Shown: positions 1 to 6,095 of the stretch, piece by piece
Position numbering within the stretch: position 1 is the first letter of the stretch
How the letters are laid out: the number at the start of each line of letters is the position of its first letter
DNA from: Vicinamibacterales bacterium
GTDB taxonomy: Bacteria > Acidobacteriota > Vicinamibacteria > Vicinamibacterales > UBA8438
NCBI GenBank assembly: GCA_937766455.1
Contig: CALLXD010000046.1
Location: forward strand, 1-37,938
Length of the DNA stretch: 37,938 bases
Direction of reading: 5' to 3'
Notes under the pieces: model-generated
What the model was told of the DNA's origin: nothing
Seen by the model: only the letters and a program-made list of their open reading frames with translations
Database searches by the model: none
Program-made: the position numbers and the translations under genes

Positions 1-267
1 AAAATCATACTTTTCCTGATATTCAGGCGTGGTGTAAATAGGTTGTCTGAACCAAATCATATTCGGAGCATTTTCATTAAAGTCTAATGCTCTGGCTCTC
101 TCTACAACATCATTAAAACTGAATTCATTAAGACCTGTTCCGTTGGAGATGGTGCAATTTGTCATTCGAACTACAGCACCAGCCGGAACATCGACATCTT
201 GCGCCTGAGTCACGACGGATCCCAGACCGAATGTCACGACGCAAAACAATACAATAAGTTTTTTCAT
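1..267 (-). CDS. Secreted protein of unknown function, 3' part cut off by window edge
   Basis: An open frame of 89 codons runs from an ATG at 265-267 off the left edge, so only the N-terminal part is visible. The first 22 or so residues form a typical signal peptide (MKKL, then a hydrophobic stretch ending QAQ), predicting export. After it comes a region with a Cys in TNCTI and a segment rich in Asn, Phe and Glu. A GAGGAG ribosome site lies about 8 bases before the ATG. Base use is very different from the rest of the window: I count 42 G/C among the first 120 bases (35%), against the clearly GC-rich neighbours. This suggests recent acquisition. I do not recognise the family. Confidence 0.7.
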   Translation of the reverse strand, partial: MKKLIVLFCVVTFGLGSVVTQAQDVDVPAGAVVRMTNCTISNGTGLNEFSFNDVVERARALDFNENAPNMIWFRQPIYTTPEYQEKYDF

Positions 268-300
268 TAGACTGACTCCTCTATGCATGTGATCGATGAA

Positions 301-472
301 TACAGCTTCACCACTCGCGCCTCGATGGCGTACATCTTCCCAATGCGCCTGAGCGTTCTTCTGCTCGGCCCGCGCCCGTAGCGAATCGAACTCCGGCGTC
401 TGCGCCTGCACCGGCGGACCGACGGCGAGCGCGACTCAGGACGACGACGACGAACCGGACGGCGTGCGTCAT
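301..472 (-). pseudogene. Broken Sel1-repeat secreted protein gene (copy A)
   Basis: Starting at the ATG at 470-472 the frame reads MTHAVRFVVVV, matching the signal peptide start of the Sel1-type gene at 2040-2315. It then leaves frame within the hydrophobic core. In another frame the segment QAQTPEFDSLRARAEQKNAQ continues the similarity to QAQTPEIDALRVRAEAGDAEAQ of the intact copy. At least one frameshift therefore separates the signal peptide from the repeat start, and nothing recognisable remains past about position 301. This is a dead paralogue; the similarity is directly visible at DNA level over 381-526. Confidence 0.7.
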
Positions 473-526
473 GCGGGTATCTCAGCTCACGGTGATGTGA
501 TGTCGGACCCCATCCTACTGCCGGCT
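381..526. repeat. Duplicated Sel1 leader block, copy A
   Basis: About 146 bases closely match 2219-2369. The block covers the signal-peptide coding part, the start codon region and about 54 bases upstream of it. Similarity stops sharply after CCGGCT at 526. The upstream non-coding part is at least as conserved as the coding part, so a promoter or leader was duplicated with the gene. Confidence 0.75.
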
Positions 527-587
527 GGTCGAAACCGTTACGAAAAAGCGGGTCGCCAAGAGTCCCGTGCCGGACACGGCGCGCCAG

Positions 588-713
588 TCAACGCACCGCC
601 GCACGGTGCGGCTGGTCATCCGCGTCGACGACGGTCTCGGCTGCCGCTTCCATCCGCTCCAGCGCCTGTGCCAGACGCACCGGCGTAGTCCGTACGTACC
701 GTATTGAACCGCC
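588..713 (-). pseudogene. Tyrosine recombinase (phage integrase family) C-terminal remnant 1
   Basis: In the minus frame ending at the TGA at 588-590, residues read RYVRTTPVRLAQALERMEAA and continue about 17 more residues to the stop. The RYVRTTP piece corresponds to the region just after the LGH(A)xxxTTxxY box of tyrosine recombinases, where the Tyr is the catalytic nucleophile, followed by the usual acidic/helical tail. The catalytic domain upstream is missing: reading back past 713 gives only a degenerate trace. This is a relic of an integrase. The family assignment rests on this short tail and on the second remnant at 1220-1420. Confidence 0.55.
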
Positions 714-1028
714 TGCGCCAGCGGTAGGATCGGCGTCTATGCCTCGTCACGCAGGGGAGTACCGGTGCCGGTCGTCTAATTTTGGATTCACATCCAACGT
801 GGAGGAGGGCCGCCCTCCCCCCCTGACCCACGTGTGGGCAGGAGGAGGGCGGAGTGGCAGGGTCCGTGGCTTCGAGGCAGTGATGGAAACTGTGCCTCGG
901 GCAAGTTGTAAATAGCGATATTTCTCAATTCGGAGTGCTGATACTCCTGCTCCTAGCCCGATGCCACGGGAGAAAGTGACCGTTTCTGGCCAACTAGCGT
1001 GACCGCGCTCGGGACCGACTCCTCAGCA
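714..1028. other. Non-coding or decayed stretch without a supportable gene
   Basis: No reading frame here has a convincing start, ribosome site or recognisable product. It contains the strong hairpin at 810-852 and a smaller one at about 873-897 (arms GAGGCA and TGCCTC). The part around 900-960 is more AT-rich than its flanks. It is probably debris of the accessory region. Confidence 0.5.
810..852. repeat. Long GC-rich inverted repeat (hairpin)
   Basis: The arms CCGCCCTCC (810-818) and GGAGGGCGG (844-852) are perfect complements. The loop contains a second inverted pair, CCCAC and GTGGG, so a stacked hairpin can form. The 10-mer GGAGGAGGGC also occurs twice in direct orientation (801-810 and 841-850). 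No T-run follows on either strand, so a standard intrinsic terminator is unlikely. It could be a miniature-element relic or a recombination-associated structure. Confidence 0.55.
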
Positions 1029-1187
1029 TCACCGAGTGTTTGACAGACGCTGCTGGACTCCGCCTTGGACACCAGCGTCCCTGATGTACGCGGCCCCGCC
1101 CACCACCGCATCCAGTCGTCCGTCAGTGCCACTGGTCGTCTGCTCGTCGGTCATTGCCACTGTCAGTCGTGTCTGCTTGGTTGTCAT
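1029..1187 (-). CDS. Small protein of unknown function (52 aa)
   Basis: The ATG at 1185-1187 opens a frame starting MTTKQTRLTVAMTDEQTTSG and ending at the TGA at 1029-1031. An AAGGAG ribosome site lies about 9 bases upstream, which is the main reason to believe the gene. The product is short and polar, with a Gly/Val/Ala-rich middle and no membrane segment or domain I recognise. It sits just downstream of the integrase remnant at 1220-1420 on the same strand. It could be a small element-borne gene or a chance frame in decayed DNA. Confidence 0.35.
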   Translation of the reverse strand: MTTKQTRLTVAMTDEQTTSGTDGRLDAVVGGAAYIRDAGVQGGVQQRLSNTR

Positions 1188-1219
1188 CGTCTGTGCTCCT
1201 TGCTGTGTCCGTCTGCGGC

Positions 1220-1420
1220 TCATCCGCAGTGGATGATGGCAGTGTAGAGTCCGGTGACGAACCTCACCATGACGCACCGCACAGAGCCTCTGTGAAGTTG
1301 ATCACAGAGTGCCGACAGCGCCTCGCCCGAGAATGGGAGGCCGCGCACCGGCGTACTCCGCACGTACCGTGAGGTCGTGGTGATGTGGGCGTGACCGAGA
1401 CAGTCCCGCACGTCCTGCAG
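1220..1420 (-). pseudogene. Tyrosine recombinase C-terminal remnant 2
   Basis: Reading down from 1420, the frame gives LQDVRDCLGHAHITTTSRYV followed by RSTPVR. This is the hallmark box of tyrosine recombinases: LGHA-x-(I/T)-TT-x-x-Y with the nucleophilic Tyr, preceded by the helix that packs it. The Tyr lies at about position 1365. The upstream catalytic Arg and His-x-x-Arg boxes are absent: the DNA changes at 1420/1421 into the 81-bp repeat. After TPVR the frame runs about 37 more codons to a stop at 1220, but that tail does not resemble the tail of remnant 1. It is a truncated integrase relic. Confidence 0.65.
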
Positions 1421-1501
1421 TCCGCTGACGAGTCCAGCAGCCGACAGGCGGTCAGGCCGCCCACGTCGCACAGCCCAATCGGACACCTGGAGATTCCAGG
1501 G
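1421..1501. repeat. 81-bp direct repeat, copy 1
   Basis: Matches 3401-3481 in the same orientation at all but five of 81 positions by my alignment. It begins exactly where integrase remnant 2 ends, and the outer flanks of the two copies are unrelated. It is probably a footprint of element movement or a recombination junction. Confidence 0.8.
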
Positions 1502-1590
1502 CACCACGGCCATCTGAGGCCGCAGTCCAGCCATGGACCATCGGTCTCCGACAGATCCAGTCCGTCCAGTGATGCGCTGGCTTGGCTCGA

Positions 1591-1974
1591 TTATTTCTGC
1601 ACTCTTGAGAATTCAAATTTAACCGAATCGTCACGGAGGTCCCATGTCTCGACGCAGAAATTAATTACTCCGTCGGTGACATCATCCAATGAATAGATAG
1701 TGAGCATGTGACCGTCTCGAGTCCAGACGCCATTGCGAATGCCCTCGTTCGATTCGCCATTATCTGCAATTGTGCGCCCGATGCCGGTGACGGAGCCTTG
1801 AGTTTCATGCTTCGGGTTTGTAAGGAAGTTATACGTTAAATAGACCTTTCCGTAGTGCCCGGCCTTTCCGGTGACATTGGCAGTTACACCGTCCGGCGTG
1901 TTGGTGATGGATGTGATGGTACCCTCGACGGAAAAGCTCTCGCTCCCGAGCGTGAATTTATCTGCGACTGACAT
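1591..1974 (-). CDS. Hypothetical cytoplasmic protein (127 aa)
   Basis: I chose the ATG at 1972-1974 (MSVADKFTLG) because a GAGGAG ribosome site lies 4-5 bases before it; the longer open frame upstream has no such site. There is no signal peptide or membrane segment. The sequence is rich in Thr, Gly and beta-branched residues, with repeated short hydrophobic/polar alternation (EGTITSITNT, GKVYLTYNFL). This suggests a small all-beta fold such as a barrel or lipocalin-like protein, but I do not recognise a family. Its GC content looks lower than the core genes, fitting the accessory region. It lies between the integrase relic and the Sel1 gene on the same strand. Confidence 0.65.
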   Translation of the reverse strand: MSVADKFTLGSESFSVEGTITSITNTPDGVTANVTGKAGHYGKVYLTYNFLTNPKHETQGSVTGIGRTIADNGESNEGIRNGVWTRDGHMLTIYSLDDVTDGVINFCVETWDLRDDSVKFEFSRVQK

Positions 1975-2039
1975 TGTTCTCCTCGCTAAATCGGCCTGCT
2001 CCATTGGCGTGGACAATGAGCCCGCGTGCCGGGGTTGTT

Positions 2040-2315
2040 TTATAGCCACGCGAAGCTCAACCATACATCGAACGCCTCCAGAGGGACACAACCGTTCGCC
2101 GCCAGCCGAAACCACCGCACGGCCTCGGCATCGTCCTCCGGGACACCTCGACCGTTGGCGTACATGACCCCGAGGTCGTTCTGCGCCTCAGCATCCCCTG
2201 CCTCAGCACGCACCCGCAGCGCATCGATCTCCGGCGTCTGCGCCTGCACCGGCACACACACTGCGAGCGCGGCCAGGACGGCGACGACGGCAACGAACCG
2301 GGTGGCGTGCGTCAT
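2040..2315 (-). CDS. Short Sel1-repeat secreted protein (copy B)
   Basis: From the ATG at 2313-2315 the product starts MTHATRF with a hydrophobic core and an Ala-x-Ala-type cleavage site near VQAQT, so it is probably exported. About 33 residues then match one Sel1-like repeat (EAQNDLGVMYANGRGVPEDD, then AEAVRWFRLAA), an alpha-solenoid unit used in protein-protein contacts. Sel1 proteins normally carry several repeats. Here only one is clear, followed by a short unrelated tail and a TAA at 2040-2042, so the gene is probably truncated. A GTG 18 bases upstream (2333) is an alternative start; the ATG is preferred because it aligns with copy A. Confidence 0.6.
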   Translation of the reverse strand: MTHATRFVAVVAVLAALAVCVPVQAQTPEIDALRVRAEAGDAEAQNDLGVMYANGRGVPEDDAEAVRWFRLAANGCVPLEAFDVWLSFAWL

Positions 2316-2369
2316 GCGGGTCTCTCGGCTCACGACGATGTGATGTCGGACCCCATCCTACTGCCGGCT
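2219..2369. repeat. Duplicated Sel1 leader block, copy B
   Basis: Partner of 381-526. The shared segment ends after CCGGCT at 2369, about 54 bases upstream of the ATG of the intact Sel1 gene. The conserved upstream part includes GTAGGATGGGG (minus strand), which may belong to a shared promoter or leader. Confidence 0.75.
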
Positions 2370-2464
2370 AGCAGGAGGTTCAATCTTCGCTGTCTGTTTG
2401 AGCAATTCACCGGGTCCGGCAAGCGCCTCGATCTCGGACAGCGATGCTTGCGTCTGGTTTCAAG

Positions 2465-2493
2465 GTAGAGCATGCGTCATCATCCGGCTCTAC
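2465..2493 (+). other. Leader hairpin upstream of small secreted protein gene
   Basis: Perfect 7-base arms GTAGAGC (2465-2471) and GCTCTAC (2487-2493) enclose a 15-base loop. The hairpin ends 10 bases before the GGAGGAG ribosome site of the gene starting at 2515. It might act as a leader or mRNA-stability element. The rest of 2370-2514 shows no gene or convincing promoter. Confidence 0.4.
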
Positions 2494-2514
2494 ACATTCA
2501 ATGGAGGAGAAGAG

Positions 2515-2802
2515 ATGCGTTTTGGTAACTGGTCTGTCGGTACGGCTCTTATTGTCATCGGCGTCCTCGCTGGCACGCTCGCGCCGTCGCTGCGCGCCCA
2601 GGCCGTACCCGATCCGTGCGTGGCACCGTGGGACGTTACGATTGGGTCGCAGAGACCGCCATCATTGGAACTGCGCGAGGCGGGCTGGCACGCCGTGAAA
2701 TGGAACCGCTGCACAGGCGAAACATTTGTCTTTTCGGCGGATGATGAACGCGACGGGCGCGTGGAGGATTCAACCGCGTGGACCAAACACCCCGTGCAAT
2801 AG
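2515..2802 (+). CDS. Small secreted protein of unknown function (95 aa)
   Basis: The ATG at 2515 follows a strong GGAGGAG site, so it is preferred over the longer upstream frame. Residues 1-29 (MRFGNWS, a hydrophobic run, then SLRAQA) form a signal peptide with an Ala-x-Ala-like cleavage site. The mature part of about 65 residues has two Cys (in DPCVAPW and NRCTGET), which could form a disulfide, and Trp-rich motifs such as AGWHAVKWNR. I do not recognise the family. It is one of the few plus-strand genes in the accessory region and stands alone. Confidence 0.6.
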   Translation: MRFGNWSVGTALIVIGVLAGTLAPSLRAQAVPDPCVAPWDVTIGSQRPPSLELREAGWHAVKWNRCTGETFVFSADDERDGRVEDSTAWTKHPVQ

Positions 2803-2852
2803 GCCATGCACTGCACAGAGGCAAGCCCTAGACGGGTGTGGGTCCTAGTACC

Positions 2853-2898
2853 GTGCGTCCTGGCCGGGTGTTTTGGTTCGGGATGAGGCCCGACGCAC
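2853..2898. other. Imperfect inverted repeat between convergent genes
   Basis: GTGCGTC at 2853-2859 pairs with GACGCAC at 2892-2898, and the adjacent GGCC pairs extend the stem to about 11 base pairs with a small bulge. It lies between the convergent genes ending at 2802 and 2937, a position expected for a bidirectional terminator, though no clear T-run follows. Confidence 0.4.
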
Positions 2899-2936
2899 CG
2901 AAGCAGCGTTTGGCCCCTCGAATCAAAAAGATGTGA

Positions 2937-3317
2937 CTAAAAGGGGCTGGAGGGCTCCACGACGAACTGCGTGGCCTTGAACGTTTCGGCTAGGTCGGCG
3001 AGCTTGTCCAGTTCCGCCTGTGGTCCCTGGAAGAGGACAGTCCCTGGAACCTGGTCGACGAGTGCAAAAAGCTCGTGCAGGGGGCCGCCTTCCTTTAAGA
3101 TTTCACTGATGAATGCTTTGAACGCGTCGGCGTCTTTGTAGACCTCGCTCACCGAGTTCCTCCGGTTCGCCTCGTCGTTACCGAACCTGAGGAGGATCAC
3201 GCCGTCGAGCGACTGGGCCACCGCCTCAATCTTGGCCTGGACGGCTTTGATGGCGTCCACAGTGGCCCCCTCCTTCCACGCATCTATGACGGAGAGGGTG
3301 ACAATTGAAGAGGCCAT
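2937..3317 (-). CDS. Hypothetical protein, possibly a dimeric alpha/beta-barrel protein (126 aa)
   Basis: Frame from the ATG at 3315-3317 to the TAG at 2937-2939, with a weak AGGTGA site about 12 bases upstream. There is no signal peptide or membrane segment. The alternation of short strands (SIVTLSVI, GVILLRFG, GTVLFQG) with helices, and the phrase SEVYKDADAFKAFI in the middle, recall ABM-type or EthD-type dimeric alpha+beta barrels, where a strand with EVY and a downstream helix line the barrel. This is a fold-level guess; no catalytic residues can be named. It is the last gene of the accessory region before the tRNA. Confidence 0.55.
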   Translation of the reverse strand: MASSIVTLSVIDAWKEGATVDAIKAVQAKIEAVAQSLDGVILLRFGNDEANRRNSVSEVYKDADAFKAFISEILKEGGPLHELFALVDQVPGTVLFQGPQAELDKLADLAETFKATQFVVEPSSPF

Positions 3318-3400
3318 TACTTACTGTTCACCTGAGAAGACATTTCATTATTTGAACATGACACAAGGGAGCATTGCAACTTGGCGGCCAATACACCAGG

Positions 3401-3481
3401 TCCGCTGACGAGTCCAGACCCCGACAGGCGGTCAGGCCGCCCACGTCGCACAGCCCAATCGGACACCCGGAGATCCCAGGG
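3401..3481. repeat. 81-bp direct repeat, copy 2
   Basis: Partner of 1421-1501, about 1.98 kb away in the same orientation. The flanking stretch from 3318 to 3585 contains no supportable gene; besides this repeat I see only two closely spaced GTTAGCCC copies near 3563-3581. Confidence 0.8.
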
Positions 3482-3585
3482 CGAGCGCGACAGGGCCGCG
3501 CCCAGGGGGAGGGCTGCGCGGGTCCGCGACATTGGCACAGGGGGGCCTAGGGCGTGTTTTCTGTTAGCCCTGCGTTAGCCCGTAC

Positions 3586-3619
3586 ACAAAAACAGGCTCC
3601 TCTGGGGGGAGGAACCTGT
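3586..3619 (-). terminator. Rho-independent terminator after tRNA-Pro
   Basis: On the minus strand the stem arms ACAGGTTCCTC and GAGGAGCCTGT (one mismatch, loop of about six bases) are followed directly by TTTTTGT. It lies 20 bases past the 3' end of the tRNA and should end the der-merR-tRNA transcript. Confidence 0.85.
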
Positions 3620-3638
3620 CGTAACACCCTATGAAATA

Positions 3639-3715
3639 TGGTCGGGATGACTGGATTCGAACCAGCGACCCCCTGACCCCCAGTCAGGTGCGCTACCAAA
3701 CTGCGCCACATCCCG
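3639..3715 (-). tRNA. tRNA-Pro (anticodon GGG)
   Basis: Read on the minus strand, the 7-bp acceptor stem is CGGGATG with CATCCCG. The D arm is GGCGCAG...GCGC. The anticodon stem CCTGA/TCAGG holds the loop CTGGGGG, giving anticodon GGG (reads CCC and CCU). The T arm is GCTGG-TTCGAAT-CCAGT. The discriminator base is A and the CCA tail is encoded. It starts 87 bases downstream of the MerR-like gene and is followed by a terminator, so it may be processed from the der-merR transcript. Its 3' side faces the accessory region with two integrase relics, as expected for an integration site, but I found no duplicate of the tRNA end within the window. Confidence 0.96.
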
Positions 3716-3802
3716 ACGCGAAACACTCTGTCAATCACGGACCTGAGCCCTGGCGGCTCGGTTGGGGGACCCGTGATCGCGCTATGTCCGTTTTTGGGCT
3801 GA

Positions 3803-4264
3803 CTAGGCCCCTCGGCTGGGCTTCCGAGACTTCTTCTCTGACGTGCCATCTGCCTGGGCGCTCTCGGGTCCGCCCGCGCGCTGTGGCACGTTGCCAGGCT
3901 CCGAGAGCATCTCTAGCAGTGACCGGAGCCCGGACTTGACAACCTCGACCTGTGCCCGGGCCTCGCCGCCATCGGTATCAAAGAGCAGCAGATCGGATTC
4001 GTCACTGTCTGGCGTCTCTTTGGCCAGCTTCCGTCGTGCGGCTCCGAGCGTGAGCCCCTCGCCGACGATTAACTCTTTGATGCGTATGACCTTGTCGACG
4101 TCCGCCTGGCGGTACAGCCGTGTCCGCCCGTTGCTCTGCGGCACCCCTAAATCTGGAAACTCGGCCTCCCAGGTCCGGAGCACATACGGTTGTAACTCCA
4201 CCATCGAGCAGACGTCGGCGGCTTTGTAGGCCTTGCGCTTCGGAATCTTGACCGGTGTCGTCAT
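3803..4264 (-). CDS. MerR-family DNA-binding regulator
   Basis: The 153-residue product has an N-terminal winged-helix region of the MerR type (about residues 12-80). KAADVCSMVELQPYVLRTWE gives the first helices and the turn; GVPQSNGRTRLYRQADVDKV matches the wing with its conserved R-x-Y-R; IKELIVGEGLTLGAARRKL is the coupling helix. The C-terminal half is low-complexity and polar, with no metal-binding Cys, so it is not a classical metal sensor. In many bacteria a MerR-like gene of this type sits next to an ihf/HU gene and a tRNA-Pro; both are nearby here. The ATG at 4262-4264 is 50 bases after the restored der stop, consistent with an operon. The target is unknown. Confidence 0.85.
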   Translation of the reverse strand: MTTPVKIPKRKAYKAADVCSMVELQPYVLRTWEAEFPDLGVPQSNGRTRLYRQADVDKVIRIKELIVGEGLTLGAARRKLAKETPDSDESDLLLFDTDGGEARAQVEVVKSGLRSLLEMLSEPGNVPQRAGGPESAQADGTSEKKSRKPSRGA

Positions 4265-4314
4265 CGCTGAGCCGTGATCCTAGCGAGTATACACCGCGGC
4301 ATGACCACCTCCGG

Positions 4315-5686
4315 TCATCGGCCACGCACCTTGAGGCGGATCGGTGTGCCTACGAAGCCGAACGCATCCCGCAACCGGTTCTTCAGGAACCGCTCATACG
4401 AGAAGTGCAAACGCTCTCCGCGCGTGGTGAAGATCGTGAAAATCGGGGGCGCGGTACCACTTTGCACCGCGTATTTGATCTTGATGCTCCCCTTGCCCTC
4501 CCCGGCCAGGCGCATGCTTCCGCACCGCCGCTTCCATCATGCGATTCAGTTCGCCGGTGGCCACCTCGCGTCGCCGGGCCTCGCCTACCTCATCGACCCG
4601 TTCGAGGAGGCGAGCGGTCCGTTCACCGGTCAGGGCCGAGATGTGCACGATGGGCGCATAGTCGGCGAATTTGAGTGCTTCGCGCGCATCCAGGTCGAAT
4701 TCTTTCGCGAACGTGCCCTCTTGGCCGCGGACGAGGTCCCACTTGTTGGCGGCGATCACAAGGCCGCAGCCGGCAGCCTCGGCTTCGCCGGCAATGGCGG
4801 CGTCGCGCCGGGTGACGCCCACGGAGGCGTCGATGACGAGGACCGAGACGTCCGCCTTGTCCATCGCATGTCGGGCGCGCACCACGCTCACGGCTTCGAC
4901 CTGCCCGCTCTGGGCGACCTTGCCGGGCCGCCGGATGCCGGCCGTATCGACGACCCGGAGCTCGCGGTGGTGCCAGCGGACGACTTCATCCACCGCATCG
5001 CGGGTCGTGCCCGGCACGGGGCTGACCATGACCCGATCGCCGCCGACCAACCGGTTGACCAGCGACGACTTCCCCACGTTCGGGCGGCCGACGATCGCGA
5101 TGCGTGTCTCGGAGGCGACCGGAGCGGCATCGTCGGGCTCGGTCACGGTCGCGGTCGCGTGGTCTGGTCCCGGCGGCAGTCGGCTGACAACCTCATCGAG
5201 GAGATCACCAATGCCGAGCCCGTGCTCAGCCGCAATCTCGACAATCGGTTCGAACCCGAATCGATGAAATTCCGGCATCCGGTCGCGGGCGCGGCGGTTG
5301 TCAGTCTTGTTGACCGCGACGATGACGGGCACGCCTAGCCGGCGCAAGTCGGCCGCCACCTCGTCGTCGGCCGGCACCGGCCCCTCTGGGCCATCGACGA
5401 CGAACACCAGCAGGTCCACACCGGCGGCAGCACGGAGAACGCGTTCGGCCACGGCGTCTTGCATGGGGTCGAGACTGGCCCCGACAACCCCCCCGGTATC
5501 GACGAGGGAGAAGACACGGCCCTGCCACTCGACGGCACCACCCAGCACGTCACGGGTGGTTCCGGCGACGGAGGTGACGATGGCGCCCCGGGTACCGGTG
5601 AGCCGATTGAAGAGCGTGGATTTGCCGACGTTGGGCCGTCCCACAAGGGCGACCTGGCCGTGCGGTTGTGCTGTAGGGCGTGTCAT
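4315..5686 (-). CDS. der: Ribosome-assembly GTPase Der (EngA), with apparent frameshift near 4500
   Basis: Der has two tandem GTPase domains and acts in 50S ribosome maturation. Domain 1 shows GRPNVGKS (16-23), DTGG (63-66) and NKTD (126-129); domain 2 shows GRPNVGKS (200-207), DTAG (247-250) and NKWD (314-317). The frame from the ATG at 5686 goes wrong near residue 394 and reads an unrelated tail to 4394. The correct C-terminal KH-like domain (GSIKIKYAVQ, then SGTAPPIFTIF, then RLHFSYERFLKNRLRDAFGF) is intact in another frame ending at 4315. Removing one base from the C runs at 4496-4503 joins them into a normal 456-residue protein. As Der is normally essential, a sequencing error is the simplest reading. 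Confidence 0.93.
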
Positions 5687-5718
5687 ACCTGAATCGTTGT
5701 GCTGACGGGGCTGCTTGC

Positions 5719-5748
5719 TTGACAGCCGTAAGTGCCAGTATCTATGAT
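5719..5748 (+). promoter_or_regulatory. Sigma70-type promoter for the HU-like gene
   Basis: The -35 box TTGACA (5719-5724) is perfect and the -10 box TATGAT (5743-5748) differs at one base from consensus; the spacer is 18 bases. Transcription would start near 5755, giving a leader of about 20 bases that contains GGAG at 5763-5766. Confidence 0.75.
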
Positions 5749-5775
5749 GCTTACAGACGTCTGGAGCCGAACTGC

Positions 5776-6048
5776 ATGATCAAGGTCGACATCGTCAACG
5801 AAGTCTCCAAACTCGCCGATATCACCAAAGTCAAAGCCGAAGTGGCCGTGGACGCGGTGTTCGACGCGATGCGGATGTCCATGCAACGGGGCGAACGGAT
5901 CGAGCTGCGCGGATTCGGTGTGTTTCAGGTCAAGCCCCGGAAGCGTGGCATCGGCCGCAATCCACGGACCGGCAAAGAAGTACGCATTCCCCCCGGTCGC
6001 ACCATCCGTTTCAAGCCGGGCAAAGACCTGCAGGACATCGGCGGTTAA
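5776..6048 (+). CDS. HU/IHF-family nucleoid DNA-binding protein
   Basis: A 90-residue protein, the normal length for the family. The N-terminal helical dimerisation part (1-45) is followed by the GFGVF strand (46-50). The DNA-binding beta arm (about 52-76) carries RNPRTG at 61-66, including the Pro that intercalates into DNA. The start at 5776 was chosen because it begins with the typical MIKVDIVNEV and has GGAG 9 bases upstream; the longer frame would overlap the promoter. HU proteins bend and compact DNA as dimers in the nucleoid. HU and IHF subunits cannot be told apart safely here, but the position near a MerR-like gene and tRNA-Pro recalls ihfA neighbourhoods. It is divergent from der. 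Confidence 0.93.
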   Translation: MIKVDIVNEVSKLADITKVKAEVAVDAVFDAMRMSMQRGERIELRGFGVFQVKPRKRGIGRNPRTGKEVRIPPGRTIRFKPGKDLQDIGG

Positions 6049-6095
6049 CACCGGCCAGTCCGCCCGCGCGTTCTCAGAACTACGGTTCGCCTCAC

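Noticed and set aside
464-688. Plus-strand 74-codon frame through the Sel1 leader and integrase relic
   Set aside because: It runs antisense to two remnants recognisable on the other strand and lacks a ribosome site or motif.
1-3638. A second copy of the tRNA-Pro 3' end as an attachment site
   Set aside because: I looked for the T-arm and acceptor sequence in the accessory region and found none, so any partner site must lie outside the window.
3716-3802. TTGACA directly upstream of tRNA-Pro as its promoter
   Set aside because: The box on the minus strand lies only about 13 bases before the tRNA, so the -10 would fall inside the gene; it cannot drive the mature tRNA.
3547-3939. Open frames on both strands over the tRNA, such as one reading DDWIRTSDPLTP
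   Set aside because: These are the well-known false frames produced by translating a tRNA gene and its flanks; the tRNA fold explains the conservation.
4274-5338. 354-codon plus-strand frame antisense to der
   Set aside because: der is certain on the minus strand; this frame is its complement with no independent support.
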